From Undibacterium sp. (GTDB lineage: Bacteria; Pseudomonadota; Gammaproteobacteria; Burkholderiales; Burkholderiaceae_D), in assembly GCA_030645915.1 (NCBI GenBank), contig JAUSNO010000013.1:52713-116712 (forward strand): DNA of 64,000 nucleotides, read 5' to 3'. The notes beneath the pieces are model-generated. The model was given only the letters and a program-made list of their open reading frames with translations, had not been told where the DNA came from and ran no database searches. Numbering within the stretch: the stretch's first letter is position 1; the number at the start of each line of letters is the position of its first letter. Positions 1 to 10,047 of the stretch are shown here, in pieces. Made by a program: the position numbers and the translations under genes.

Positions 1-1
1 C

Positions 2-298
2 GCCTCGACTTTGGCCGACGCCATCAGCCGTTATGCGCCAGAGGTGAGTGGCGTATTTGTCTGCGGTGGCGGCGCCTACAATGCCAACCTGATGCAGCAA
101 TTGGCGCAAGAGCTGGCGCAGCGCGGTTGCCATGCCAGTGTCGATAGTACGGCAGCATTAGGCGTCTCACCTAGTCACGTAGAGGCCCTGGCATTTGCCT
201 GGCTGGCACAGCGTTTCATACTACGTCTACCCGGTAATTTGCCCGATGTTACCGGTGCGAAAGGTCTACGTCTACTCGGTGCCTTGTATCCTGCCTGA
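2..298 (+). CDS. anmK: Anhydro-N-acetylmuramic acid kinase, C-terminal part
   Basis: The reading frame is open from the window edge, so only about the last 98 residues of a ~370-residue protein are present. AnmK phosphorylates and opens 1,6-anhydro-MurNAc during cytoplasmic recycling of the cell wall. The visible segment carries the family's late glycine-rich motif (VCGGGAYN) and the characteristic end with a PGNLP..VTGA..G..LGA.YP pattern. The alanine- and glutamate-rich stretch before it (VEALAFAWLA) also fits the AnmK ATPase fold. The next gene starts 54 bp downstream on the same strand with its own ribosome binding site. The assignment is firm for the family, but nothing can be said about the missing N-terminal half. 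Confidence 0.9.
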   Translation, partial: ASTLADAISRYAPEVSGVFVCGGGAYNANLMQQLAQELAQRGCHASVDSTAALGVSPSHVEALAFAWLAQRFILRLPGNLPDVTGAKGLRLLGALYPA

Positions 299-352
299 TT
301 CGTAAAATCTCGCTACAATCTCTCCATTCTTTTTCATCAGACAGGAGCCAGC

Positions 353-1018
353 ATGACGCATCTTATTTATATCGCCGATCCCATGTGTTCATGGTGTTAC
401 GGTTTTGGCCCGGAGTTACGCGGCTTGCTCGCCAGCTTGCCCGATGCTCGTTTGGATGTCGTGGTCGGTGGTTTGCGCGCCTTCAATACCGAAGTGATGG
501 ATGCAGAAAAGAAGGCCATGATTTTAGGCCACTGGAAGCATGTGGAAGAAGCCAGCGGCTTGCCCTTCACGCGCAACGGCATGGCGCAACCCGGATTCAT
601 TTACGACACCGAACCCGCTTGCCGCGCAGTCGTCGCCGCACGCATCCTGGCCGATGATTTGCCCTCAACGGCCATTCTCGATGTCTTCCTCGCGATTCAA
701 CATGCCTTCTATGCCGAAGGCAAGGACGTCACCGATTTGCACCTGCTCGCGCAGATCGCTGTCGCGGCTTTAAACAAGGCCGCCGGCACCGACAGCTTTG
801 ACGGCGCCAGTTTTTATGAAACACTGAGCGCGCCGATGACGATGGCAGAAGCGCGGCAAGATTTTCAGCAAACCAAGCAGTGGGGCATCAACGGTTTTCC
901 CGCATTGCTGCTCGCGCATGAAGATTCCCTGCACATGATTGCCAACGGTTATACCAAAACCGCTAACTTAATCGCGGCGCTGAAGGCTGTGCAAGCGAAT
1001 CAACATGCGCCATCGTAG
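353..1018 (+). CDS. DsbA-family thioredoxin-fold oxidoreductase
   Basis: This 221-residue protein has a CxxC active site (CSWC, residues 12-15) at the first strand of a thioredoxin fold and a GFP segment near residue 180 that would supply the cis-proline. The helical insertion between them is typical of the DsbA/FrnE clan. There is no signal peptide, since the CxxC motif is almost at the N-terminus, so it is probably cytoplasmic, unlike classical periplasmic DsbA. It likely catalyses thiol-disulfide exchange or glutathione-dependent chemistry; the substrate is not evident. A good ribosome binding site (CAGGAG) precedes the ATG. A palindromic repeat begins 22 bp after the stop codon. Confidence 0.85.
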   Translation: MTHLIYIADPMCSWCYGFGPELRGLLASLPDARLDVVVGGLRAFNTEVMDAEKKAMILGHWKHVEEASGLPFTRNGMAQPGFIYDTEPACRAVVAARILADDLPSTAILDVFLAIQHAFYAEGKDVTDLHLLAQIAVAALNKAAGTDSFDGASFYETLSAPMTMAEARQDFQQTKQWGINGFPALLLAHEDSLHMIANGYTKTANLIAALKAVQANQHAPS

Positions 1019-1040
1019 CGTGTGAATAAAATCCAAATAA

Positions 1041-1125
1041 TGGCAAGCCCACAGCGCAGCATTCATGCGCCTTTCCAAGTACTCTGCCTTGAAACCCGCA
1101 TGAATGGTACGTTGTGGGCATGCCA
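1041..1125. repeat. Palindromic repeat copy A
   Basis: This imperfect inverted repeat runs from TGGCA to TGCCA. The 23-bp arms starting GCCCACA and ending CATTCATGCG pair with three mismatches around a short loop. It begins 22 bp downstream of the DsbA-family gene. It is one of seven related copies in the window, all just past a gene's 3' end. The rest of the 461-bp gap before the next gene shows no convincing coding frame. Confidence 0.8.
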
Positions 1126-1479
1126 CTATTTAACCCAGATTTTCCATTAGACCGCTATCACTTCGTAGAAACGCTGACGGAGTATGGCTCCCGGGGGAAT
1201 TGCGCCATCGCGGTTTGAGTGGAAACGTTACAGCGTCAATTGCACATCCGGCGAGCTGCCTAGCGTTGTTGCTCCTCCTGACAGAATGCAGTCTGCTTCG
1301 TCGTCTCGCCTAGCTAGTCAGCCCGCCAAATACACACTTGCCGCTGTCCCAATGGAAAATCTGGGTTTAAAAATTTGACTTTATCGCTAGCCAGTTTCAG
1401 GTTTCGTCGCTAGAATTAATGCCGAAGCATGCGCTTCAACGTCGCTCGGACGGTTCCGGGCGCTTACGTATAATTTATC

Positions 1480-2742
1480 ATGACAACATCACTTACTCCG
1501 CCGGGCCGGGGTGCTAGCGTTTACGCTGCTGCATCGTCGACTTCTCCCAAGTACAGTTTTTCCCGCATCAATCGTCTGCCACCGTATGTCTTCAATATCA
1601 CTGCCGAGTTAAAAATGGCGGCGCGCCGTCGTGGCGAAGATATTATTGATATGTCCATGGGTAATCCTGATGGTGCCACACCGCAGCACATCGTCGCCAA
1701 GCTGGTCGAGGCGGCACAACGGCCGGACACGCACGGCTATTCGGCCTCCAAGGGCATACCGCGTCTGCGCCGCGCGATTACGCATTGGTACAAATCGCGC
1801 TACGACGTCAATCTCGATCCTGATTCGGAAGCCATCGTCACCATAGGTTCAAAGGAAGGTCTGGCGCACCTGATGCTGGCCACGCTGGACAAGGGCGATA
1901 CCGTGCTGGTGCCTAACCCCAGTTACCCGATACATATTTACGGCGCGGTGATCGCCGGTGCCGATATACGCTCGATACGCATGAGTCCCGGCGTAGATTT
2001 TTTTGCCGAGCTGGAACGCGCGATACGCGAGAGCTATCCCAAGCCGAAGATGATGATTTTTGGTTTTCCGTCCAACCCGACTGCACAATGCGTGGAGCTG
2101 GAATTTTTCGAGCGCGTGATCAAGCTGGCCAAGGAACACAATATTTTGGTAGTGCATGATCTGGCCTACGCCGACATCACTTTTGACGGCTGGAAAGCGC
2201 CGTCCATCATGCAGGTAGAAGGTGCGCGCGACGTCGCGGTAGAATTTTTTACGCTGTCCAAAAGCTACAACATGGCGGGCTGGCGCATCGGTTTCATGGT
2301 CGGTAACAAGGAACTGGTGTCTGCATTGGCGCGCATAAAAAGCTATCACGATTACGGCAGTTTCACCCCTGTGCAGGTGGCGGCGATTGCCGCGCTGGAG
2401 GGTGACCAGACCTGTGTGCAGGAAATCTGCGACAAGTATCAGCGCCGCCGTGACGTGATGGTCAAGGGCCTGCATGAAATGGGCTGGATGGTTGATAACC
2501 CCAAGGCATCGATGTATATCTGGGCGCATATCCCTGAAAAATATCGCCATCTCGGCTCGCTGGAATTCGCCAAGCTATTGTTGGAAAAAGCCAAGTTATG
2601 CGTTTCGCCCGGCATAGGCTTTGGCGACTACGGCGATGAGTACGTGCGCTTTGCCTTAATAGAAAATGAAGCGCGCAGTCGCCAGGCCTTGCGTGGATTG
2701 AAGGCGATGTTCAAGGATGAGTTGCTGGCGAAGCCGGTTTAA
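1480..2742 (+). CDS. alaC: PLP-dependent alanine aminotransferase
   Basis: This 420-residue fold-type I aminotransferase matches AlaC (YfdZ) of E. coli through long stretches, for example the region [20 protein letters not shown] and the PLP-lysine motif [13 protein letters not shown]. AlaC converts pyruvate and glutamate to alanine and 2-oxoglutarate in the cytoplasm. The chosen ATG gives an N-terminus about 25 residues longer than E. coli AlaC. No good Shine-Dalgarno is seen, and a perfect TATAAT lies only 6 bp upstream, so a shorter start, or a nearly leaderless transcript, is possible. A hairpin repeat follows 11 bp after the stop. HisC, another aminotransferase, is next on the same strand. 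Confidence 0.92.
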   Translation: MTTSLTPPGRGASVYAAASSTSPKYSFSRINRLPPYVFNITAELKMAARRRGEDIIDMSMGNPDGATPQHIVAKLVEAAQRPDTHGYSASKGIPRLRRAITHWYKSRYDVNLDPDSEAIVTIGSKEGLAHLMLATLDKGDTVLVPNPSYPIHIYGAVIAGADIRSIRMSPGVDFFAELERAIRESYPKPKMMIFGFPSNPTAQCVELEFFERVIKLAKEHNILVVHDLAYADITFDGWKAPSIMQVEGARDVAVEFFTLSKSYNMAGWRIGFMVGNKELVSALARIKSYHDYGSFTPVQVAAIAALEGDQTCVQEICDKYQRRRDVMVKGLHEMGWMVDNPKASMYIWAHIPEKYRHLGSLEFAKLLLEKAKLCVSPGIGFGDYGDEYVRFALIENEARSRQALRGLKAMFKDELLAKPV

Positions 2743-2753
2743 TTAAAGTAAAT

Positions 2754-2818
2754 GTAGGGTGCGCCATGCGCACCAAAGTTTCATTGAGTGCTTGAATGAT
2801 GCGCATGGCACACCCTAC
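2754..2818. repeat. Intergenic hairpin between alaC and hisC
   Basis: The arms GTAGGGTG and CACACCCTAC enclose GCGCCATGCGCAC and its near complement GATGCGCATGGCAC. It starts 11 bp after the alaC stop and ends 37 bp before hisC. The outer arms differ from the seven-copy palindrome family, but it has the same hairpin layout and 3'-end position, so it may end or stabilise the alaC transcript. It lacks a run of T. Confidence 0.7.
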
Positions 2819-2855
2819 GATTTTGAATTCTTGTTGTGATTTTTAGAAACTGAAA

Positions 2856-3923
2856 ATGAGCCAATACTGGAGCAAAGTTGTTCACGCTCTCACCCCCTAT
2901 GTGCCGGGTGAGCAGCCAAAGATGAACGACATGATCAAGCTGAACACCAACGAAAATCCTTATCCGCCGTCGCCCAAGGCGCTGGCAGCGATACAACAGG
3001 CGGCGACGGAAGATTTGCGTTTGTATCCCGATCCGAATGCCGATCAGCTGAAGCAGGCGATCGCCGATTATTATCAGGTAGCGGCGCAGCAGGTCTTTGT
3101 AGGAAACAGCTCTGACGAAGTGCTGGCGCATACGTTTCTCGCGCTGCTAAAACACGCGCAGCCGATACTGTTCCCCGACATCACTTACAGTTTCTATCCT
3201 GTGTATTGCGGCCTGTACGAAATCGCTGCGCGTACAGTACCTTTGCGTGAAGATTTCAGCATTGATGTGGATGATTATCTGGTGCCTAACGGCGGCATCA
3301 TTTTCCCCAATCCGAATGCACCGACAGGACGACTCCTGGCGCTCGCCGAGATAGAGCGCCTGCTGGCCGCCACGCCTGATTCCGTAGTTGTAGTCGATGA
3401 AGCTTATGTGGATTTCGGTGGGTTGTCGGCGATTGCGCTGGTGAACACCTATGCCAATTTGCTGGTGATTCAAACCTTGTCAAAATCCCGTTCTCTGGCG
3501 GGTTTACGCGTAGGTTTTGCCATCGGTCACCCCGATCTGATCATCGCGCTAGAGAGAGTCAAGAATAGCTTTAATTCTTATCCGCTAGATCGGCTGGCGA
3601 TTGCCGGTGCAACCGCCGCTTTTGCCGATGTTGATTACTTTGATAAAACATGTGCTGCCGTCATTGCCACACGCACAGCGCTGGTCGCCAGCCTTGCTCA
3701 ATTGGGCTTCGATGTCGTCCCTTCGAGCGCCAATTTTGTCCTGATACGTCACCCGCAGCACGATGCTGCGCATTTGCAGGCATACTTGCGCTCCAAAGCG
3801 ATTATTGTTCGCCACTTCAGTCAGGCACGTATCGCACAATATTTGCGGGTGACGATAGGCACCGACGATCAGTGCCGGCAACTGGTTCTGGCCTTGAGTG
3901 ATTTTCTCAAGGCTGGAAAATAA
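2856..3923 (+). CDS. hisC: Histidinol-phosphate aminotransferase
   Basis: This 355-residue class I/II aminotransferase is the right length for HisC, which transfers the amino group of glutamate to imidazole-acetol phosphate in histidine synthesis. Recognisable features are the [13 protein letters not shown] substrate loop near residue 28, the FPNPNAPTG motif near residue 148, and the PLP-binding lysine in [15 protein letters not shown] near residue 205. It is not inside a his operon here: alaC is upstream and an aldo/keto reductase downstream. It may therefore be a second HisC copy (HisC2), which can also act on aromatic amino acid precursors. No strong Shine-Dalgarno precedes the ATG. Confidence 0.9.
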   Translation: MSQYWSKVVHALTPYVPGEQPKMNDMIKLNTNENPYPPSPKALAAIQQAATEDLRLYPDPNADQLKQAIADYYQVAAQQVFVGNSSDEVLAHTFLALLKHAQPILFPDITYSFYPVYCGLYEIAARTVPLREDFSIDVDDYLVPNGGIIFPNPNAPTGRLLALAEIERLLAATPDSVVVVDEAYVDFGGLSAIALVNTYANLLVIQTLSKSRSLAGLRVGFAIGHPDLIIALERVKNSFNSYPLDRLAIAGATAAFADVDYFDKTCAAVIATRTALVASLAQLGFDVVPSSANFVLIRHPQHDAAHLQAYLRSKAIIVRHFSQARIAQYLRVTIGTDDQCRQLVLALSDFLKAGK

Positions 3924-3965
3924 GGCGTTACCACGGCAATTTCTAATTTCAACTTTTTCTCCATC

Positions 3966-4868
3966 ATGCAAACACCTAGTCAACTGATCGCTCCGCAAGG
4001 TCCTACATTTTCTCGCATCGTACTTGGCCTATGGCGTATGGGTGCCTGGGATATGTCGCCGCAGCAGCGCCTGACTTTTTTGCAGCAAGCGCTGGAACTG
4101 GGCATCACTACTATTGATCAGGCTGATATTTATGGTGATTATCAAAGCGAGGCCTTGCTTGGCGAGGCGCTGGCACTGGCGCCACAATTGCGTGAACGTT
4201 TGCAGATAGTCACCAAGTGCGGCATCAAGCTGGTATCGCAGGCGCGGCCATCGCACCAGATTCAACATTACGACACTAGCCGTGCACATATCATCGCCTC
4301 GGCTGAGAACTCCCTGCGCAAGATGCACATCGATGCCATCGATGTCTTGTTGATCCACAGACCAGATCCGCTGATGGATGCGGACGAAATCGCCGAGGCG
4401 TTTCTAGCTTTACAGCAAAGCGGCAAGGTCAGGTATTTTGGCGTATCCAACTTCACGCCGTCTCAATTCGAATTGCTGGCCTCGCGCTTCCCGCTGGTGA
4501 CCAATCAGCTTGAATTGTCCTTGCTACACATGACCCCTTTGCACGACGGAACTCTAGATTTGTGCCAGCGGCAGCGCATTGCGCCAATGATCTGGTCGGC
4601 ATTGGCGGGCGGGCGCCTGATGAGTGATAGCGGCGAGCAAGCGCAACGTGTCAGGCTCGTTTTGGCGCGATTGGCAGAAGAGCTCAATGTGGCTATTTCT
4701 ACTGTCGCCCTGGCGTGGATATTGCGGCATCCGTCCAATCCGCTGGTACTTACAGGTTCAGGGAAAATAGCGGCTATACGTGAAGCCGTAGCGGCCACCG
4801 AACTGACGCTCAGCCGCGAACAATGGTTTTCCTTGTGGTGTGCCTCGGCAGGAAAAAACGTTGACTGA
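3966..4868 (+). CDS. Aldo/keto reductase (YdhF-like)
   Basis: This 300-residue NADPH-dependent reductase has the aldo/keto reductase barrel signature: the catalytic Asp/Tyr segment ITTIDQADIYGDY (residues 47-59), the lysine in VTKCGI (near 80), the histidine in VLLIHRPDP (near 125) and the GVSNFTPSQ strand. Length and order fit the YdhF/YtbE subgroup. The physiological substrate cannot be read from sequence. It starts 42 bp after hisC on the same strand and could share its transcript. The ATG has only weak ribosome-binding sequence, so translational coupling or a neighbouring start cannot be excluded. Confidence 0.88.
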   Translation: MQTPSQLIAPQGPTFSRIVLGLWRMGAWDMSPQQRLTFLQQALELGITTIDQADIYGDYQSEALLGEALALAPQLRERLQIVTKCGIKLVSQARPSHQIQHYDTSRAHIIASAENSLRKMHIDAIDVLLIHRPDPLMDADEIAEAFLALQQSGKVRYFGVSNFTPSQFELLASRFPLVTNQLELSLLHMTPLHDGTLDLCQRQRIAPMIWSALAGGRLMSDSGEQAQRVRLVLARLAEELNVAISTVALAWILRHPSNPLVLTGSGKIAAIREAVAATELTLSREQWFSLWCASAGKNVD

Positions 4869-4957
4869 GTAGTCGGTCGCGCCGTTATTTGACAATCAAG
4901 ACAGTCAATGCAATGCTTAATTAGAGTACAGTTTCTGTAGGGCGAATAACGAAGTTG

Positions 4958-7309
4958 ATGGTAGCGAGAACTTTTCATAAGGCATTGACTGTGAGAAATT
5001 TTTTTCAATCCATACTAGCGTATTTCATCAGCAGGAAAAAGACAGCGACTGATATTGAGCAGTGGCGTGAAGACGTGTTGTCAGCAATCTTGTTTGTCGT
5101 ACTGATTTCGGGAAGTCTGACGGCTATTCCCAGCGTCATACTCGCAATGCATGAAGCGCTTTGGTCAATTTTAGTCACGGACTTCGCGGCTATTGCGTGG
5201 GTGGCGATACTCTGGCGTGTGCGTTCCATGTCGTTCCGGTTGCGGGCGTGGAATTTCCTCTGGCTCATTTATCTGCTGGGCGTCTGGTTCTTGTTTACTG
5301 TGGGACCTGTCAGCCAGATTTATCTGATGGCTTTTCCGGTGATGACCGCAATATTGATCGGCTTGCGACCCGCCGTATTTGCCTTGGCGCTCAATGCCAT
5401 CACCATGCTGGGTCTGGGCTATTTTTCAAATACCGATATTTACTTTGACCGTTATGCGGATCAGCCCTTCGCACGTTGGGTCGTCATTACGCTTAATTTT
5501 ACCTTCGTCAGTTCGCTACTTACGGTGTCATGCGGGGTGCTGTTGCAGCGCCTCGAAAAATCTCTCCTCGCACAAAATGCGGTTTCAAATTCCCTGCGTA
5601 TCGCAAATGAAAAATTGCGCCTGATCTCTGCAGCAGTCGCGCAACTTAACGATATCGTCGTCATTGCCGAGGTCAGCCGTCAGCCGGCAGGCGAGGCACG
5701 ACTGGTCTTTGTCAACAATGCGTTTGAGCGGCGCACGGGTTATCGTGCCGACGAGGTCATCGGTAGCCCGCTCAGCGTCATGCAGGGCGGCGATATTCAA
5801 ACGAGTGAGTCTGAGCGGATCCGTCATGCGATGGATGCGCAAGAGTCGGTGCGTGTCGAGCTGATTAACTATACCAAGGCAGGTGAGGGATTTTGGCTGG
5901 AAGAAGACCTCCAGCCGCTCGCCGACAGCGAAGGTAAATGCACCCATTACGTGGTGGTGGGACGTGACATTACAGAGCGAAAAAAAGCCGAAGCTGACAT
6001 CCATTCGCTGGCGTATTTTGATGTATTAACCGGCCTGCCCAATCGCCGCCTGCTGCTTGACCGCATGAGTTTATTGCTCGCGACTGCGCAGCGTACCTCG
6101 CTCGTCAGTGCGGTATTGTTCATTGATCTTGATCATTTCAAATACATCAATGATGCCAGGGGTCATGCCATTGGCGACGCCTTGCTCCAGCATGTGGCCA
6201 GCAGACTACAGGGATTGCTGCGTGAGGTTGATACTGTGGCGCGAATCGGCGGCGATGAATTTGTCGTGCTCATTTCGAATATCGCCAAAGACCTGAGCGC
6301 GGGCGCGGGCATCGCGCTCAGTGTCGCAGAGAAAATCCGGTCCGCCATCGCACAGCCATTTGATATCGAAGGGCAGGCCTACAGCTCTGCATGTAGCATA
6401 GGCGTTACCTTATTGCCCAAGCTGGCGCAAAATACCGATGATTTATTGCGCGAGTCGGACACTGCAATGTATCGGGCCAAGGCGGCCGGGCGTAACCAGA
6501 TTGCGTTCTTTGAAGAACGCATGCAGGCCGAGGTAGAGCAAAGGCTGACCATGGAACGTGATCTGGCCGAGGCGATCGCGCAAGGGCAGTTGCAAATGTT
6601 CATGCAGGCGCAGGTCGATCGCTCTGGCGTACCTGTCGGTGCAGAACTGCTGATGCGCTGGACCCATCCTGTGCGTGGGGCGATATCACCTGCCGTGTTT
6701 ATCCCGATGGCCGAAGAGTCGGGGATTATTTTGCAGCTGGGCGATTGGGTCTTGCAGCAAGGTTGCCTGATCTTGCTGAAGCTAAAAGAGCATGGCTGCC
6801 TGTTTCCCCTGTCGATTAATGTCAGTCCAAAACAGTTCCGCCAGGCTGATTTCGTCGCCAAGGTTCGTACCATGTTGGTGACAAGCGGTGCACCGGCATC
6901 CAGTTTGATCTTTGAAGTGACAGAAGGGTTGTTGATCGACAATCTGCAAGACACTATCGCCCGTATGCATGAGTTATGCGCATTGGGTATACGGTTTTCG
7001 ATTGACGATTTCGGTACTGGGTATTCCAGTTTGTCGTACCTGAAGCGTCTTCCATTATATGAATTGAAAATAGATAAAAGTTTTGTGCAGGATACGCCGG
7101 GTGATCCGAATGACACGGCGATTGTGCAATCAATTCTATCAATGGCAAAACATCTGGGTTTGCGGGTAGTGGCAGAAGGCGTTGAAACGCAAGCGCAGGC
7201 AGATTTCCTGATCGCCAGCGACTGTGACTCGTTGCAAGGCTATTTGTATTCGCGCCCGGTAGCGGTCGACGCATGGCTGGCGCAAAATGCCTCGAGCGCA
7301 GCGGCCTGA
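4958..7309 (+). CDS. Membrane PAS-GGDEF-EAL cyclic-di-GMP protein
   Basis: This 783-residue protein has about five or six membrane segments in residues 25-205, a PAS domain around 220-340, a GGDEF domain with intact GGDEF near residue 430, and an EAL domain from about 540 to the end. In the EAL domain the motif reads ELL, but the Glu and the ExLxR spacing are kept. NVSP, FEVTEG, DDFGTG, the KIDKSF lysine, AEGVE and LQGY are all present, so both synthesis and hydrolysis of cyclic-di-GMP look chemically possible. The ATG at 4958 is preferred to the TTG one codon upstream. It probably senses a membrane or redox cue and tunes motility or biofilm; the signal is unknown. Confidence 0.93.
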   Translation: MVARTFHKALTVRNFFQSILAYFISRKKTATDIEQWREDVLSAILFVVLISGSLTAIPSVILAMHEALWSILVTDFAAIAWVAILWRVRSMSFRLRAWNFLWLIYLLGVWFLFTVGPVSQIYLMAFPVMTAILIGLRPAVFALALNAITMLGLGYFSNTDIYFDRYADQPFARWVVITLNFTFVSSLLTVSCGVLLQRLEKSLLAQNAVSNSLRIANEKLRLISAAVAQLNDIVVIAEVSRQPAGEARLVFVNNAFERRTGYRADEVIGSPLSVMQGGDIQTSESERIRHAMDAQESVRVELINYTKAGEGFWLEEDLQPLADSEGKCTHYVVVGRDITERKKAEADIHSLAYFDVLTGLPNRRLLLDRMSLLLATAQRTSLVSAVLFIDLDHFKYINDARGHAIGDALLQHVASRLQGLLREVDTVARIGGDEFVVLISNIAKDLSAGAGIALSVAEKIRSAIAQPFDIEGQAYSSACSIGVTLLPKLAQNTDDLLRESDTAMYRAKAAGRNQIAFFEERMQAEVEQRLTMERDLAEAIAQGQLQMFMQAQVDRSGVPVGAELLMRWTHPVRGAISPAVFIPMAEESGIILQLGDWVLQQGCLILLKLKEHGCLFPLSINVSPKQFRQADFVAKVRTMLVTSGAPASSLIFEVTEGLLIDNLQDTIARMHELCALGIRFSIDDFGTGYSSLSYLKRLPLYELKIDKSFVQDTPGDPNDTAIVQSILSMAKHLGLRVVAEGVETQAQADFLIASDCDSLQGYLYSRPVAVDAWLAQNASSAAA

Positions 7310-7364
7310 TTAGTTCTTCAACGGATTGGCAATTTAGTCTGCAAGAAGACTTTCCTTTATCCGC

Positions 7365-7499
7365 CTATCCCACCGTGGATGTATCTGAAGTAGCGCACTT
7401 CTCACAAACATTCTGCAGCAATTCGAACTTGATTTCGCCAGGGTGCTCGAAGAAGCGCATGGAATATGCGCGCTGGCCGGGTATTAAATAGAATCTCAT
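7365..7499 (-). CDS. Possible 44-residue protein or gene remnant after the Lnt-like gene
   Basis: A short minus-strand frame starts at an ATG 65 bp past the Lnt-like stop. It encodes a compact sequence with MRFYLIPGQ, FEHPGEIKFELL and a CEKCA pair of cysteines. The frame stays open upstream across the end of the Lnt-like gene. Codon use looks more protein-like than chance, but no family is recognised and no clear ribosome binding site is seen. It may be the tail of a decayed gene rather than a functional one. Little else is visible between 7310 and 7564. Confidence 0.25.
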   Translation of the reverse strand: MRFYLIPGQRAYSMRFFEHPGEIKFELLQNVCEKCATSDTSTVG

Positions 7500-7564
7500 G
7501 CCGGGGAGCTCGCACTGGACTTTCTCTGCGAGCCTATCTACGGCTGGCTTGATGCCGGACTTGA

Positions 7565-10042
7565 TTAGCTGCCGTAGACATTCAGCAGCAGCCAGGCCGG
7601 CAGGCCCAGATACAGTGCTGAGTGGCCCACGCGTTCTAGCCAGCATCGGATGCTTGTCACCTGGCTTGGGCGCAACAACACCGCCAGCAGCGTGCCGGCC
7701 TCAATCACCGCACGTAGCAGCGCGGCGCTTAGCACGACACCGATAGACCATGCGGCCCACCAGAGCGAGAAGGCCGTGATGTATGCCTTTAAGCCGTAGC
7801 TGTAGTACTCGCCGAAAGCGCTGCCGTAGGCGATGTGCTGGTGGAGGTGGAAGGCCGGAATCGCGAGCGCGAGCGGGAACAGGGCGAACTTTGCCAGCGG
7901 GTGGTCGAGGTGCCAGTGCCGGATTGCCAGACGGGCTTGCGCATACGCGTACAGCACACTGTGTTCGCGTTCCTGAGCCAGGGTGCCATTGGCCGCAGCG
8001 ATAGCCGCCGCCAAAGCGTTGGGCTTGGCGAGTGCGAGCCCATAGCGCCAGCGCTGGCCTGATGCCAGTCGAATTGAGACGCCGGGGCCGGGGACGGGCA
8101 GGCGCCATAATTCGACTGCGGCGATGCCACTCAGCGCGAGTTCGAAGCGCTGCGCGCCGCGTGTCAGCACCAGGTTTCCATGCTCTATCGAAGCGCGCGC
8201 GGCAAAGGCGAACAGCACGCACCACGACGCGGCCTCAGGGGCGAGGAAGATACCGGCGAAAGTGCGGATTTGCGCCAGCGTGTTGGTGCGCAAGGCTTCG
8301 TTGAGCAGCACCGCAGCGCACATCCACAGCAAGCTAGCGCGCGCGAAGACACGCAACAGGCCTACGGTGAGGCGGGCGGCGGGCGGTAATACGGCAAGCT
8401 GGATGGGGAAGTCCATCGCCAGCTCAGGTTCCGGTGTGGTTTCCGCACTGCTGAAGCGCCAGGAGGGAAACGCCGCTGTCGCTGCCAGCAGCAGGAGAAA
8501 TGCGCTGGCGGCAAGCCCGACCCAGTCGCCCCACATCACCATCAGCGTGCGCGGCGGTTTTTGCACCGTGACCTCGCCGATGACCAGCGTGCGTTCACCC
8601 ATGCGGGCCCCAGCGCGCACGCTGCCGGTGGTGTCGATCACGGCGCTGTAACCATTGGTGGTGACACGAAATTGCGGCAGCCGCGTCTCTATACTGCGGA
8701 ACGCCGCTAAGCTCTGGTGCAGTTCCGCCCCCAGCGGATCGGCGCTGAACCAGGAATCGTTCGACATGGTCAGGATAGCCTGCGCGCCTAGCCGCGCACC
8801 GCTGATGGCGAGGCTGGTATCCACATCATCAAGGCAGATCAGGGGCAGCACCGGGATCTCGCGGCCGTCGGCCAGGCGCAGCGGGAACACGCGCGCGCCG
8901 TTGCCAGGCCGCCAGTTACCGGTCCACGGCAGCCAGCGCCGGATTACAGCGCCATCGAGCCAGGCGGGCACGTATTCGGTGAAGGGGAACAGGCGCGTCT
9001 TGCGATAAAACCCAAGCAGGCCAGTGTCGGGCTGCACGAAGGCGGCCGCGTTATATTCGCCCGCCGTGTCGCTATCGTAAGTGCCGAAGACGAACGGTAC
9101 GCCGGCAGCTTTGATGGTGCTGAGGATCTCGCGGTCGAGCTCGGTACCGGCCTCGCTTTTGGGATGGCCGAAGGTGGTGGGGTAGGCGGTCTCCGACCAT
9201 AGCACCGCATCAGCGTGTTGTCGTTCGACCGCGTCGTAGCTCATCGCGAAGTGCGAGTCGAGCACCTCGCGTACCACCGCGTGTGCTCCCTTCGTCTGGC
9301 GCTGGCCTTCGTAGTCGAAGAGATTGGACTGGATCAATCCCATGCGCAGCGGCTTGCCGGCGGCTGCGGTGTTGGTTGAGAGAGCTGATAGCACAACGAG
9401 GCCATATCCCGCCAGCAGCAGTGGCACCAGCGCGGCAAGCGAAAGAGGCTTGGCAATCGCGCGCCAGCCGTCAGAACGGCGCGAGACTGCCATTGCGACG
9501 CCTTCATTCGCCAGCAGCAGCATGACCGTGAGGCCCGCTGTGCCGCCCACATCGGCGGCCTGGCGCAGCAGCCGGGACGGATACAGTCCATAGCCGAGTG
9601 TGTCGCCGAGTAATCTGGGCACGAAATATTCTGTCGCGACCCAGGCCGCGGCGCCGGCCAGCGCGCGCAACACAGCGCCATGACTGCGGCCAGCCAGGTG
9701 GCGCACCAGCGCGAAGGCGAGAAATTGCGGCTGGAACAGCGGCGCGGCGAGCAGCAGCACCGACAGGCCGGTAGCAGCACCGATCTGGGTATACAGTCCG
9801 ATCGCGGTGCCGAACCAGGCGAAGGCCGCTGCGGTATAGGCCAGCGACATGACATAGGCGCACAGCAGGGTGCCCATTAGCGTACGGCTGACGGTGAGTG
9901 TGAGCAACCATGGCACTAGCATCACGAAGCCCAGCAGCCAGCCAGCGCCGCCGCGGACATACAGGGCCGACATGGTCGCGCTGGCGAGGATGCCAGCCAA
10001 CATCCGCCAGCGAGGCAAAACATAATGGGTAAATAAAGTCAT
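7565..10042 (-). CDS. Apolipoprotein N-acyltransferase-like protein with extra C-terminal membrane domain
   Basis: Residues 1-500 resemble Lnt: about six membrane segments followed by a nitrilase-type periplasmic domain with catalytic Glu (VLWSETAYP), Lys (YRKTRLFPFTEYVP) and Cys (LPLICLDD). Lnt adds the third acyl chain to lipoproteins. The active-site surroundings differ from the usual WPE and CYE motifs, and the protein is 825 residues against about 500-540 for Lnt. The additional ~320 residues hold several membrane helices around a soluble stretch (near residues 610-680, with ELALSGIAAVELWRL) that resembles a bacterial PH-like fold. It probably is a paralogue rather than the housekeeping Lnt. 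It is 5 bp downstream of the gene for a single-pass membrane protein and appears cotranscribed with it. Confidence 0.8.
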   Translation of the reverse strand: MTLFTHYVLPRWRMLAGILASATMSALYVRGGAGWLLGFVMLVPWLLTLTVSRTLMGTLLCAYVMSLAYTAAAFAWFGTAIGLYTQIGAATGLSVLLLAAPLFQPQFLAFALVRHLAGRSHGAVLRALAGAAAWVATEYFVPRLLGDTLGYGLYPSRLLRQAADVGGTAGLTVMLLLANEGVAMAVSRRSDGWRAIAKPLSLAALVPLLLAGYGLVVLSALSTNTAAAGKPLRMGLIQSNLFDYEGQRQTKGAHAVVREVLDSHFAMSYDAVERQHADAVLWSETAYPTTFGHPKSEAGTELDREILSTIKAAGVPFVFGTYDSDTAGEYNAAAFVQPDTGLLGFYRKTRLFPFTEYVPAWLDGAVIRRWLPWTGNWRPGNGARVFPLRLADGREIPVLPLICLDDVDTSLAISGARLGAQAILTMSNDSWFSADPLGAELHQSLAAFRSIETRLPQFRVTTNGYSAVIDTTGSVRAGARMGERTLVIGEVTVQKPPRTLMVMWGDWVGLAASAFLLLLAATAAFPSWRFSSAETTPEPELAMDFPIQLAVLPPAARLTVGLLRVFARASLLWMCAAVLLNEALRTNTLAQIRTFAGIFLAPEAASWCVLFAFAARASIEHGNLVLTRGAQRFELALSGIAAVELWRLPVPGPGVSIRLASGQRWRYGLALAKPNALAAAIAAANGTLAQEREHSVLYAYAQARLAIRHWHLDHPLAKFALFPLALAIPAFHLHQHIAYGSAFGEYYSYGLKAYITAFSLWWAAWSIGVVLSAALLRAVIEAGTLLAVLLRPSQVTSIRCWLERVGHSALYLGLPAWLLLNVYGS

Positions 10043-10047
10043 GGAGT

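Noticed and set aside
1140..1400. A possible decayed gene on the minus strand between the DsbA-family gene and alaC
   Set aside because: A frame with two internal stops contains a stretch like ILSGGATTLGSSP, but no family could be recognised and no second line of evidence exists.
1469..1474. Perfect TATAAT six bases before the alaC ATG
   Set aside because: No -35 match at proper spacing; as a promoter it would give an almost leaderless message, so it is not listed as a feature.
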